NCBI GenBank assembly: GCA_027627225.1
Contig: CM051024.1
Location: 42,486,225 to 42,550,224, forward strand
Length of the DNA stretch: 64,000 nt
DNA from: Congeria kusceri
Taxonomy: Eukaryota > Mollusca > Bivalvia > Myida > Dreissenidae
Direction: 5' to 3'
Part shown: positions 46,301 through 57,774 of the stretch, piece by piece
Layout of the letters: every line of letters begins with the position of its first letter
Position numbering within the stretch: the stretch's first letter is position 1
Made by a program: the position numbers and the translations under genes
The notes under the pieces: model-generated
Databases searched by the model: none
The model's input: only the letters and a program-made list of their open reading frames with translations
Told to the model about the DNA's origin: nothing

Positions 46301-47640
46301 AGGTGCAAACTATTACATACAACTGAAAGAACATCAGAAGAATGCAGCACTTTTAGGAAACTATATCGATAATTTTGAATCAGCATGAAAAGATATTCTG
46401 GATAAAACATCATAATCTAACTATTAGATCAGACGTGTCGTTTAGATAAAGCATTCCCACTATGGACTACACTTTTGCTTTTCACTCTTAAACTCCAATG
46501 TTAGTTATGTCCCCTTTTCCAACCTATAAGAAGAATGCTGTTTAATCTGTCTTAAAAAAAGGCTTGTGCGTGTTAATACAACTCTTTCCCTTGTATGTAA
46601 ATGTTGTGATTGCTTCCGGTATTAAGGAAAAGTATTGTTAGATATAACAATTGTCCACTGAAACGATTTCAAATATTTGCTGTAATTAAGAATGTTGTGT
46701 TGTTTTGAAGCTAAACTATTCAGACATACACGTTGTTTTTGTTTTTTGTTTTTTTGTTATTAACATTCACCTCTGCAAAAATCAGTATTCTATTCTCTAA
46801 TATGAATTACATAAATATCTTGTTTTTGCCTGTTGGTCATGTTGGTCAACTAAAAAATGTATATTATTATATTTGTTCTTTTATGATCTGATATTTAAGA
46901 AATACTGCCTAAATTGACAAACTGTTGTTTTTTTTCAAGCAGTTACTGCACTTGTTAAATATCGTTTATACCGTTGTGATACGGGGTATGTTAAAATTAA
47001 TCCATATTCTATCCTTCTGTTTTTTTGTCTTTTTTTAAACTTCTTTTTCGTAATATGTATTTCTCACCTTTTTCTATTTGTAATTTTTCCCTGTCCTTTT
47101 ATCCCATATTTTCAATTGTCTTTCTGATATTATATAAGCTGTTGAATGTCTGAATGTTTGATGATGACATTTGTATACTGTCATATTGTATATATAAAAA
47201 TAAAACTTATCGACATTGAACAAAAAAATTCATCAGAAAAATACCACAAAATTACGACTTTATAGTTACCACTTTAGAGCGCGCCGATTATGTAGGCTAA
47301 ACGATATAGTTATTTCCTTATGTGAATAAATATAACATTCTGATCATGACATACAATGAGCAAAATTGTTCATAATTATTTTCATTTCTAGAGTGTATGT
47401 CGAAGATATGTTTATAACTTTCATTTAACCGTTTATGTAAACAATTATGTAAATGTTTAATCCCCAAAAGAATTCAACATTTATTGGTATACGTTGAACC
47501 ATTGTTTGAAGTTTGCATTCCCTAATATTTGAAAATTTGTCCAATTCTATTGGCATTAAATATTCCCGCTGCATAATTATCGCTAGAAATATAGGTCAAA
47601 AGTGATCTTAGACAGCTACGCCGAAATAAGTCGCCGGAAG
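43320..47640. repeat. Dispersed ~1.4-kb repeat, copy 2, split by an L1-like insertion
   Basis: 43320-43880 matches 24229-25240 and 47220-47640 matches about 25340-25740, in order and orientation. The intervening ~3.3 kb is an L1-like element absent from copy 1, so this is a nested insertion. Confidence 0.75.
43885..47225 (+). mobile_element. L1-like LINE, dead copy
   Basis: Plus-strand blocks in L1 ORF2 order: endonuclease end (ICGDFNMVLNPEIEYF, 44000-44290); RT with NKSPGSSGFTAEFYKLFWK, NWRPITLLNTIYKI, QTGFIKGRYIGENTRLI, LLSIDFEKAFDSLSWSF and PIQRGCRQGDPLSCHIFILC (44424-45200); C-terminal EHLFWECPTTK and YIYQCKMSGSLPSI (46090-46388). Frames break repeatedly, and the YADD block expected after 45200 is missing, apparently deleted. 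An A-rich end lies near 47200-47228. The 5' end is truncated within the endonuclease. Confidence 0.82.
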
Positions 47641-48036
47641 TCGGGTATCGAATTTGCGGATGTGAATTCGCAATAACGGGAGGTAATTTCCAAGGGAGAT
47701 CACCTAGTTTTGGGAAAGGCCTATATATTGTGCATTGTGTGAGGGTTTTGTGTTCAAGGATCGTTATACACTTTAAATGTCAAACGGCTATCATACCAAA
47801 ATACTCTAAGTTATTCAAAGATTTAATTATCAAATAACATAAAAGTAGTGGTTTCACCTTTTGTCAGAGCGGGCACCTTGAAGTGTATGTTGTGTTGTTG
47901 TTTGTTTGTTGTTTCTTTGTTGTTGCCTTTTGTTTTGTTTTTTCGGGAGGGGGTGCAGCTTCAACAACCCACATTTACGGATTTGATGTAACTAGAGGGA
48001 TCCCAGCATTCTCAAACTTAATTTATTTTGAAATAC

Positions 48037-48213
48037 CCAACGGTCCACACGCAGTCCCTGCGTCTTCTTGCCATGTGCCATTTAGAGTACATCTATACAT
48101 GAACTGGAATGTATTTGTGCCGTTACTACAGCTGCCTGTGTACACATCTCCATCGCCAGTGATGTTGACATGCTCCAGCAAACCATAATGCATCTGTGAA
48201 GATCGTGGACATC
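48037..48213 (-). CDS. Gene B: CCP module
   Basis: 177 nt, phase 1-1, after ACAACAG: CPRSSQMHYGLLEHVNITG, GSCSNGTNTFQFMYRC and GTWQEDAGTACGPLG, donor TTG G|GTATTT. Four cysteines and the Trp of a sushi fold. Confidence 0.75.
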
Positions 48214-48319
48214 CTGTTGTCGATAATATTTTAATTATTTTTAACGTTTATATTACCGATTCACATATTTCCAAACCTGTTATCACAAATTGTCAGTATC
48301 CTTTTCAAAGTCATATTTA

Positions 48320-48333
48320 TCATCATCAGCAGC

Positions 48334-48365
<32 letters not shown>

Positions 48366-48600
48366 CATCATCACGTCATTATCATAATGATCATCATCAT
48401 AATGATGATTATCATCTTCTTCTTCTTCATCATCATCATCCTCATCATCGTCGTCGTCATCGTCATCATCATTGTCATCATTTTCATCATCATCATTATC
48501 ATCATCAACATAAACTACATGATCATTATCATCATCATCATCATCACCATCATCACCATCATCATCATCATCATCAACAACAACAACAACACAGTGATCA
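48320..48600. repeat. Trinucleotide (CAT/ATG)n microsatellite
   Basis: About 280 bases of imperfect CAT/ATC repeats with CGT and CTT interruptions, ending in (CAA)n at about 48579-48592. Long Asp-rich or His-rich frames here are artefacts of the repeat, although they run on from the SRCR exon. Confidence 0.95.
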
Positions 48601-48619
48601 ACAAAGATTCCGATAGTAC

Positions 48620-48779
48620 CTGTGCACATCAAGCCTGCATGTTTGGAGTAGTATGTCCTGTCACGTGTACTAGAACAATGAACAACAGAGTCCTCGAGCC
48701 CACACCAAGTCAGATAGTTATAAGAAAACGAGCCGGAGCCGCTCCCATATCGCCCGTCTTCGTAAAACTCGAGACAACA
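48620..48779 (-). pseudogene. Gene B: SRCR second half, one base short
   Basis: Reads CCLEFYEDGRYGSGSGSF, VVHCSSTRDR and KHAGLMCTG before a G|GTACTA donor. It is 160 nt, where a phase 2 to 1 exon needs 161, so it does not join in frame to 50963. Either a base is missing or the preceding exon uses a different donor (for example TGT|GTTGAA). A (CAT)n array starts about 20 bases past its donor. Confidence 0.75.
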
Positions 48780-48999
48780 CTGTAGAAAAACTTGAATATT
48801 ATGCAATTGTTACTGAAACTAAGTGTCGCAGATCATAATTAAAAATGTCATGCAAATTATAACTTGTTTGCCGCTCAATGGCTAATAACATTCCCGAAGG
48901 AACAATTGCACATGTAATAGTATTATTAATTAGTATGATTAATTTTTCGTATATTCATGTTTGCTTGTGTTGTTGTTAAAGGAAAAAATTGAAATAAAT

Positions 49000-49530
49000 C
49001 TAAAACAATTTAAACAATCCACGAAAAGCTTACAGTACATTTATATGAAAAAGAAAACAATTATTTAGATATTAACCCTGAATTACTTGGTCATTCTAAA
49101 GAAATATTTAATTTTAAATCCACAATGTTAAAAGCGTGTTTAAGAATACTTTTAAAGTATTAATCGTAATTAAGTAGCAGAACGTAAACTGTATTGTATT
49201 TTGTAATACTTACACAGAGAAAAGTATTTGAATTTCATAAACAAAGTTAATGTTTGTTTTGAAATTGAAATGCTACAAATGACCATGTCCTAACCCCAGT
49301 TTCCTGTAAGAATTCGTGTATTTAGTGCATTTTATAATTGAGTATGCAATACATTGCCGCATAGTATCCAAGAGCTTACATACAAACTATAATAGCTAAT
49401 TTTATTGCATAAAATCGTACAAAGCAGATCAGAGATATACTTATTTAAACTTTGTCTCTTAAGTTTACTATCACTGCCATCACATATTGGAACTTGGATC
49501 CTAAAACACGTAAGAAGAATTAGTGCTTTT
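49000..49530. other. Gene B intron, no recognised feature
   Basis: AT-rich intronic sequence between the SRCR exon 48779 and the tandem array. Nothing supportable. Confidence 0.45.
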
Positions 49531-50660
49531 GTTAAAAAAAATGTCTTCCTCCTCGCACCGCTATAACTCAGCCCAACATTCACATACCATGACAGGCGGA
49601 AGATATGCACAAACACACATGGTGCCGATCAATCCTGTGAAGATTTTTCGAATTCCAGCCATTTGTTAGGGAAAACAAGCACATACACAGTCAAAGGGCC
49701 ATAACTCCGCCGAAATCTGCAGATCGTGACGTTATGAACAAATTGACTTGCTTATGATGAATCCAATGACATCTCATCCAAATCCGGCCAGTGGTTACAG
49801 AGAACAAGCGCAGACAATGTCTGTTAGGTGAAACACTTCAAAGGGTCATAATTCCTACTAAAATCTCCCGAACACGATATGCTGGCGATATGCACAGCTG
49901 CACTTGGTACTGACCAATCGTGTCTAATTTCGTAAATATCCAGCCAGTGGTTATGGAAAACAAGCGCCAGAACCCAACAAAGAGTTACAGAGAACAAGCG
50001 CAGACAAGTTTTGTAATGTGAAAAACTGTAAAAGGTCATAACACCACCCGAAATCCAATGAGCACGACAGGCCGACGATATGCACAACTAGATTCCTGAG
50101 AAGTGTCCTGAAAATCCGGCCTGGGGTTATGGATAACAAACGCAGACAAGGACTCTTTGGTGAAAATTTTCAATTGGCCATAACCCCGCCCTTAGTCCGC
50201 CGACTACGACAGGCCGACTATATGTATATCTAGACTTTGTAATGATCAATCCTGTAACAATTCGTAAAAATATGACCATCGTTTAAGGAGAACAAGCGCA
50301 GACAAAAAAACTCTTTAAAGAGTCATAAATCCGCCGAAATTGCGCCGACCCCGACGATATGCACAATTAAATTTGGTACTGATCAATCCTGACAAGTTTC
50401 GTCAAAATCCGACCACGAGTAATAAAGAAAAAGCACAGACAAGGTCAGTTATGAGACATACTGTATGTGAAAAACTTCAAAGCGCCATAACTCCGCCCAA
50501 AATCCTCCAACCACAACGTGCCGATGATATACACGACTAGAGTTGGTACTGATCATTCTTGCAAAGTTTTGTCATAACGGAGAACAAGCGCAGACAAACG
50601 TTCAGTCACCAGTCCAGACAGACAGACAGTCAGACAGACAGACTACGTGGGAGGAAGACA
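49530..50660. repeat. ~150-bp tandem array ending in (CAGA)n
   Basis: Six to seven diverged units, each with GGCCATAACTCCGCC, CGATATGCACAACTA, GATCAATCCTG.AA and GAGAACAAGCGCAGACAA. Unit ends recur near 49680, 49810, 50000, 50140, 50290, 50430 and 50590. The array ends in a CAGA/GACA microsatellite (50615-50645). It lies inside the intron splitting the first SRCR of gene B. Confidence 0.85.
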
Positions 50661-50962
50661 TAATAAAGCAATGCGTGCCGCGAAAGCTATTTAAAAACTG
50701 CCAATGTGATCATCGAATGCTCGAAATATTGTTCGTATACAGTACATTAAAATACTTGCCATTTATAGCTTTGATTGTAACAGGCGTTTGTTTTTATGGT
50801 TAATCGACTATAAATTGCTTCCTTATACGCATGATGTGTCATTACTGTGACGTAACATAAAACGATGAGCTATGGATGTAAATTTGAAAATAAACTTAAT
50901 AATGCCAATGTATTTATCAAACTTCACCTACATCTTACAAAAACGATAAAGGTTCAACACAC

Positions 50963-51125
50963 CTAAGATTAGTATTCAGCATCCTATACAAAACATCCGC
51001 AGCGCGTATATTGAACCGGTAGTCCGCACATATGGTGGTCCACATGCCATCTATTCTTATTTCAACTCGTCCTTCTAATTCACTGTTGCCACCCACCAAT
51101 CTAACAGCCTTGTCGGTAAAATTGT
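50963..51125 (-). CDS. Gene B: SRCR first half (5'-most)
   Basis: 163 nt after TACTAG; reads KAVRLVGGNSELEGRVEIRI, GMWTTICADYRF and VLYRMLN, ending CTT AG|GTGTGT (phase 2). The conserved Cys before RML is replaced by Tyr. Confidence 0.78.
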
Positions 51126-51199
51126 CTAGTAAATATGAAATACAAAGCAAAGCATTCTTCTTTGTTTAATACATATTATTTATTATTTATGATTATATT

Positions 51200-52290
51200 A
51201 TTTATTTAGACTGAACATAGTTGAAACCAATGCCTCTCGATAAATCGTCATATATTTAGAACAACATGGTCTAAAGCAAGTTACTAAATGACAGAAGGGT
51301 AACCAGTAATTCCGTAATTTTGTATCAGTATAAAGTTATATACATTGCCGATGAGAACTATTCCCCTGCGCATGACTATGACATATCTTGCAAAGGATGG
51401 CTGAAGCATAACAAATCTGATTTGAAGAAAAATTATTTGAATTTTTACATAATTACCTGAACTGTTACGTTTTTCTTCTGTTTTATATGTTTAACAAAGA
51501 TGATGTGTTTTGCTAATATAAAATATTGAACAAGCTATGTTCTAAGCTTTACAATGAATATTTTGGAAATGCAAATGAAGAACATTTAGAAACAGAACCA
51601 ATATTTATTCAATTCAACCAAGTGCATTAAATGGGCAATGAGCTGGTAAATATTCCAGGTTAAACAACCGTTGTTAAAACCATGACAACCGAAACATAAT
51701 AATTCCGCACACACGCGAACATATTCAGTTATCTACCCTCGCACGCACGTATGTTCAAACGTATTCAAGAACATATTTAAGTGTGTATGTGCGATCTTTC
51801 ACATGAATTATTTTAAAATAAGCTGATGAAAGTGACAATATAACTTGAAAGCAAACAAACAAACATAAACATCACGTAAAAAACAAAAAATAACAAATAA
51901 ATCAACAAATATGTTTGTTGACTTCTGCATCGTTTATTAGTGTTGTGTAACTTATATCAACTGTCACGTCAATGTATATACATATATTGGAGTTTCCGTA
52001 TCTACAGTCGAAAACTAGTTTGTGATTAAAAGTAGTCATTAATGCGTTTTACAACAATGGTTCTTATTTACTTTTCTTCCATTTTAAATCAAAGTATATG
52101 GTAATTAACTTTATCCGGTTTAATGTATGTCACTATGTCTGTTTTAAGATCGTACATACCATTTTTAATGTTAAAATGCACACGTTTAGGTATTTTAACA
52201 AATGGTCAACAACAATTAATATTTCTCAATATATGCAGTTCCTTATGACATCATCTGTTTTATGTTATTAAAATTATAATGATGTTAAGA
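51200..52290. other. No recognised feature
   Basis: AT-rich sequence upstream of the gene B SRCR exon; nothing recognised. Confidence 0.45.
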
Positions 52291-52302
52291 ATGCTGCATT
52301 AC

Positions 52303-52354
52303 CTAACGTACAAAATGTGACCAGTCCGGGACACCAGCTCTTGTGTTTGATCAT
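52303..52354 (-). CDS. Candidate gene B signal-peptide exon
   Basis: MIKHKSWCPGLVTFCTL followed by G|GTAATG: a basic start, short hydrophobic run and phase-1 donor, as in gene A exon 1 and compatible with 51125. The hydrophobic core is short, so this is tentative. Confidence 0.3.
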
Positions 52355-52620
52355 TTGGATTTGTTCTTCAATGTCTGATCTGGACAGTAACAATTCAATA
52401 CGATGTTTACGATTGTTTGTTCACACAAGCAATGTATATGCATACAAAAACTAAAATAAGTTTTATTGCTCAAAATGCATTGCCCAGATAAAAGATAAAC
52501 ATCACTTACCTGTAATTGTTATTGAATGAGCTTAATTAAGAAAACATTACTTCATCCGTTCAAGTGTTAAGATACACAATATTTATAACGCGACTAATGA
52601 ATCGTACATATTCAACTTAC

Positions 52621-52641
52621 CGTGATATGATGTGGTCTTAC
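52621..52641 (-). other. Possible 21-nt micro-exon
   Basis: TTTCTAG / 21 nt encoding KTTSYH / CG|GTAAGT on the minus strand. Phase 1-1, with good splice sites on both sides, but too short to support alone and upstream of the candidate signal peptide. Confidence 0.2.
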
Positions 52642-52699
52642 CTAGAAAGAAAAAATCCATGAAATATAAAGTAGTTTTTTTTAGCTATTATGTAAACCG

Positions 52700-54700
52700 G
52701 GTGTGTTCTCAGCAACCATAAGTATTTGTAAGTGGCTTGGAGTACCTCCGTACATTTAAAATGACATATCGACATTAATAAATAACAAAATTATTCATTA
52801 GGTACGTTACTATAGAACTGATAATTAAGCGTTTTTAACTGATAAACACTTTGCTGAACAAGCTCCTCACAACAGTCATCATTTTTTGAAGTTTCATGGT
52901 TTTGTTTCGTTGTGATGCCCTCATCATTGTTCAAAGAGGATCATCCTGCGCAGAACGTTGCGCAATGTAACTTTATAGAAACACTGACTGCTACTGACTC
53001 TTACGAGCAGCTTGGACCCAGGATAATGATTGTTCTATTTTGTAGTTGTGAGTCACAACTTTCCTAATATTAGTTTTCATGGAAAATAAAACAATGTGTA
53101 GTTGTTTCTATTTCATATAATAATTAGGTAATAAAACAGATATTTCATTGTCAGTTTGGAACAGTCAAATCGTTTCCTTCAGTATCTGGGGCAACAATTT
53201 TATCTGTTGCACTCGGTCTAACGGCCTTTGGGAAACAGTTCAAAATTTGCCCCTTTTACTTCAGGAAAACAATTTGTCTGTTCCCAAATGCAAATAAAAT
53301 ATCTGTATTTCTTTTTTCTAGTCTCTCTCATGATAATTTTTAATAAATACGTAATTGATTTCAAATATTAACAGTCGGATACTTTTTTGCAATACGTAAC
53401 ATAACATATATTGTTTGGTTTATGTTTATAATAATTGGTTCAACCGATACTACCAGTGTGCAAAAAACACACTTTGCTATTTTGGGGGAAAACAACTGTA
53501 CAGCAAGACATAAATTTTACTTTTGCTAGCCAACTAATATATACCCTTTAAAAATGGAATATTTTTGAAATCTAAAGTGTATATGTGAAATGAGCATCAA
53601 ATGATGACAAGCATAATTGGTGATGCAACAAAACGTCAAACATTTAAATGTATACCCTACTGTATTTAAAAGAATGTAAGTCATTACAGCACAATCCACA
53701 TGAGATAACATAATATGTACAATACAGACAACATGCAGTTTGTCCATAGGAATACTCCCCGTGCAACTCATTTAATCGTTAACATATGGAATAGAACATT
53801 TTATTGAAGAGGTTTCAAGAAAACAATCAATTATTTCCTTGCATCGTAGATGGACAAGGACGTTAATATGTAGTCAATCGAAATGAATGGATGATGTAGT
53901 GAGCATACAGGGTGAATTCTTTGTGATCGAGTGCTAAATTGTGATTACTGCATATGCTTTTACAAATGTCTTATAACTCGCCAATTAATGGGCCACTTAA
54001 TTATTGAAACCATTTTCTAAAATGATGTGCAAATGTTATATTATTATGAAGAATTACAGTGCTATAATGTTTAATGCGTGGTCACAAATGAACAAATATT
54101 AACAAATTTTACACAATAGCTGCCGAAGCCACGAATTATTAAGTTGGCGTATTTGTAATTGATCGCAAACAAAGGTTTCAGAGTAGATCCTTTATTCACA
54201 TTTAGTTGCTTTAACTATGTTTATACATTTGCTTGTAATTAGTGTATATTACTTTGGTTTTACTCCTTCCCGCCTGTGTTACTGTAATGGTTTCTCATGG
54301 ATGTGCTTTGAGCAGTCATGTTTTTGTTTTAATATATGTTTATGTGTTCTTACAATGTTTAGAATTTAGTCAAGGGACACTGTGGTCAGAAATATAATAA
54401 GGAAATTATTGCCACAAAAGCATTTAAGTGTCTTTTTTGTATGTCCTCTACTACCACACAAAAATCCACAAAAATCCACTTACGTGGAGCCGACATTTTT
54501 TGGGTTTGAACATGGTATGGGTAATGGTACTGAATGGTACTGAATATTTTTATATTTCAAATTATTGGTCGAGTTATCTCTCTTTTCCAGCGTATATTGT
54601 TTATAAGGAGCACTATGCGCCGCTCTTGGGGAGGGGGAGGGGCGGCCATTTTGGATGAGGTAATCACGTCCTTGACCTAGTTGACGTTAGTGCAAGCTGA
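52700..54700. other. No recognised feature
   Basis: AT-rich intergenic or 5' flanking sequence. Short frames such as 53526-53771 and 54428-54658 show no domain. Confidence 0.45.
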
Positions 54701-54769
54701 CTTGAATGGATTGAAAACGCCTAATTAAGTTATTAGTGAATGTCAGATAATGACGGTTTAATGATATAT

Positions 54770-55640
54770 CAAATGTGCCCCATGTGGCTCCAAAATTATA
54801 TTTGTTTGCCATTATCAAACCTATTTGCACGGTCTTACCCCTAAAAATCCAGGTGGGTTCCAGTGAAGCAAATCCGTATATGGGTCCCAACAAGAAAGCC
54901 CATATGGATCCCAGCAAGCAATCCGCGATATGGGCCAAATATGGGTTATATTGGACAAATATACCATATGCGCCCCATGTGGCTCCCAAATAGTATTTGT
55001 TTGCCAATATCAGACCCATATGGGATCCAGCAAGCAAGCCAATATGGATCCACTGTAAGTAAGCCCATTTTGGCCCCAGCAAGCCACCTAATGAGGGCGC
55101 GATATGGGTTTTACCTGGACAGATATACAATATAGGCCCAGTGTAGGAGCCATATGGATTGTCTTGCCTCTATAAAAACCCAGGTGGGTCCAAGTTAAGC
55201 AAACCAATATGGGTACAAACAACAAAGCCCATATGGATCCCAGCAAGCAGGCCCGCATATGGGCCAAATATGGGGTATAGCTGGGAAAATATATCAAATA
55301 GGCCGCATGTGGTTTAAAATACTATTTGTTTGCCCATATCAGACCCATATTAAACCCAACAAGCAAACCCATATGGGTGCACTGCAAGTTAACCCATTTG
55401 AATCCCAGCAAGCCACCCAATATGGACACGATATGGACTGGACCTTGGCAAATATATTACATGGGCCCAGTATGGGACCCATGTACTTAGTTTTGCCTTT
55501 ATCTAACTCAGGTAGATCATATTCAAGCAAACCCATATGGGCCCCAACAGGAACACCCATAATGATACTACCCATCAAGAAAGCCCATATGGGCCCAATA
55601 TTAACTATAGCTGGGTAAATATACCCTCTGACCCAATGTG
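54770..55640. repeat. ~328-bp higher-order tandem repeat rich in CCCATATGGG
   Basis: Blocks recur with ~328-330-base spacing: CCAGGTGGGTTCCAGTGAAG near 54850 and a close match near 55180 and 55507; TATTTGTTTGCC.ATATCAGA near 54990 and 55318; CAGCAAGCCACC near 55077 and 55404. Inside each unit are shorter subrepeats built on CCCATATGGG/ATCC. Open frames run through it on both strands (up to 147 residues) because the repeat lacks stops; these are not genes. Confidence 0.85.
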
Positions 55641-55649
55641 GGTCAGATA

Positions 55650-56560
55650 TTTTTACTTACATCAGTTACATATGTGATTTAAACGTTCAGTTAACATATA
55701 TCTTAAATTTGAAATGGTAATAGATTGCAGCAAATGTGTTCGCAACTGTTCAAGCAGATTGTAAATCTTTAAACAATTTAAGTATTTTTAAGTTAAATAA
55801 ATTATAATTCATATATTTAGCAGTTGTCTTGTTACTAAAGCACTTCATAACATTCAGAAATAGAATACAACAATTATAGAAATATCATGCATCATTAACT
55901 GATTGATTCCAGAAACTCCCACCTTTATTTATCATTTTCGAGAACTTATAGCAAAATGTTCATTTTAGTTTCTATTTAATTTATCTTGATACATTCATTA
56001 ACTATTTCAAAACAATACTATGGCTTTAATTATGTTTCTATTTCAAAATATTTATAAATTGTGACATAGGGGTAGATTCGAGAAATTTACAGTTTCGTTT
56101 ATTATGTTTCGCATTTTGCCCCAAAATGGTTCAGCGGTTGATTTTTAATATGTCAAAAGACTCGTATGAAAGGTCACAATTTAACAAAACTTTCTTTTGT
56201 GCTAAAATAATTTACCCCCACATTTTCCTATTCCCTGGACTATTGATTTGTCTGTTTGTATTTGCTTTGTACGAAGGGTATCCCAGAAGTACGCAGAATA
56301 ACGTTTTTGTTCACAAATGCAAATACCAATTGGTTATACGATTGGTTGGAGTATATTTCAAACTAATTGTGGCCATGCTCATTAACACATTTTCATTTTT
56401 TTTATCTCTCGATATATTGGTATCCAAAGCAACTGACCTACCCTTACCCGAAGCAGGCGTTAATATCGATATTTATTTAATGCTAAGTACTGAAATATAG
56501 AACAACATCAATGAGATATATCCCTATATCACTCACAGTGAGGGGCTACTTTTTGGGGCC
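55650..56560. other. No recognised feature
   Basis: AT-rich. A 124-residue plus-strand frame (56126-56500) is hydrophobic but has no recognisable family, and I do not call it a gene. Confidence 0.45.
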
Positions 56561-56720
56561 TCGATTTAATACAGTAAATGAAACGGACCGTTATCGATGC
56601 CGGGCTCGAAACTGTGTAATGACGGTATTATTTTGACGTCATGACGTTATTATTCCCGCGATATTTTCCGACAAAATGTAAAACAAAGGTTAATAAAGCA
56701 TAAAATAAAGAGAAAAATCT

Positions 56721-56842
56721 GTGTGATAACGCCTTATATCATCACCGGAAACGGAGACAATTTTCATATTTTCATTCGCGCAACCGCTCGTGCAAATATT
56801 AATTGTCTCCCAATCCGGTGATGATATCAGGCGTTATCACAC
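56721..56842. repeat. Hairpin with 42-bp arms
   Basis: 56721-56762 and 56801-56842 are reverse complements with few mismatches (GTGTGATAACGCC, ATATCATCACCGG, GAGACAATT). Loop about 38 bases. Confidence 0.85.
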
Positions 56843-57219
56843 CGAAAACAAACAAATATCCTCTATGTGTTGTAATTTAATATCACTTTATGGTGCAAAA
56901 TGTTTTCGCCAAATGACGTGACGTTTACAGCATGCATTGACGTAATTTCCAGAAAAAATCAAAGTCATCGCTGTTTCCGTTCAAATTTCGCTGTAGCTGA
57001 GTAACATTGCTGTTTCAACAGCAATATCGGCATGATGTCCATATGTGACGTCGTGTTACGGTGCGTCATTAAAATGTGCCTAGGTCTTAAGATGCCGCCA
57101 GCAAAAACCATGAAGCTCATGACAAGATTGAAAACACTCTAAGAAATGCAAATCTATTGTTAATAATTTTCTAAACTGTAAGACACGTGATCGTTTAACA
57201 TTTTGATATTCATTTTCTA

Positions 57220-57580
57220 GGTTTTGCGGAGAGATGTTATCAAGCTGTCAGAAAGAAGCGACCGAATCTGGATCGTATTATTCCACAACAGGACAATGCA
57301 CCGGCTCATAGAGCAGCATCAACACAGTTTGAGATCAATGTCCATGGATTCGAGTTAATAGAACATTCGCCCTACAGACATCTGGCCTCCATAAGTTTTT
57401 CCGGATATCAAATCCCAGTTACGCGGCAAACGCTTTAAGTCGACCACTGACCTTTTGCAATGAATCGTTTTCACTCTTGACAAAGAGTGGTCATGGAAAC
57501 ATTCCGGAAATGGATCAGTAGACACCAGCAATGTATGAACACTTGCGGATATTATTTTGAAAAAGTAAAAAGGGAACTTA
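57220..57580 (+). mobile_element. Mariner-like transposase C-terminal remnant, plus strand
   Basis: Blocks RCYQAVRKKRPNLDRIIP, QQDNAPAHRAAS (second catalytic Asp), GFELIEHSPYRHLASI (third Asp position altered) and ETFRKWISRHQQC, GYYFEKVK follow the order of mariner transposases. Frames are broken. Confidence 0.78.
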
Positions 57581-57774
57581 TATTGTAACGTAATGTCATA
57601 AATTGCAACATGTCTAAAAGGAAGCTCCATAAGGATCTAAGGAAAAGCAAATAGTTTCAAATAAAGAGCATTATTTTAAAGGTAAGTAATGTCCATCATA
57701 TATTGATTGCACGATGGAAGCAACGGGCGTCTGTAGGCGGACGATTTTCTGGGTTGCAACACTTTAAAAACAAT

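Larger units (their letters stand above)
28988..51125 (-). pseudogene. Gene B: second SRCR/CCP mosaic gene, with multiple defects
   Basis: Minus-strand exons in transcript order: SRCR (50963-51125 + 48620-48779), CCP (48037-48213), SRCR (42247-42415 + 41796-41932), SRCR (41392-41548 + 40740-40958), CCP (40110-40256), SRCR second half (34706-34846), SRCR (33667-33823 + 33170-33317), CCP (32374-32529), SRCR second half (30419-30549), CCP (30055-30219), SRCR second half (29597-29754), Thr-rich linker (28988-29078). Grouping all into one gene is inferred from strand, order and mostly compatible phases; two or more genes are possible. Defects: TGA at 34710-34712, TAA at 32399-32401, off-by-one lengths in three exons, second-half SRCR exons out of phase with preceding CCP exons, and a lost CCP cysteine. 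I read it as a decaying paralogue of gene A's family, or an uncorrected assembly. Confidence 0.65.

Noticed and set aside
48261..48806. 181-residue minus-strand protein with a long poly-Asp tail
   Set aside because: Only the first part is an SRCR exon; the Asp-rich tail is the CAT microsatellite past a clear GT donor.
54687..55618. Overlapping open frames of 70-147 residues on both strands
   Set aside because: They are translations of the 328-bp repeat, have no start or splice context and mirror each other.
56126..56500. 124-residue hydrophobic open frame
   Set aside because: No recognisable family, AT-rich composition and no splice or promoter context.
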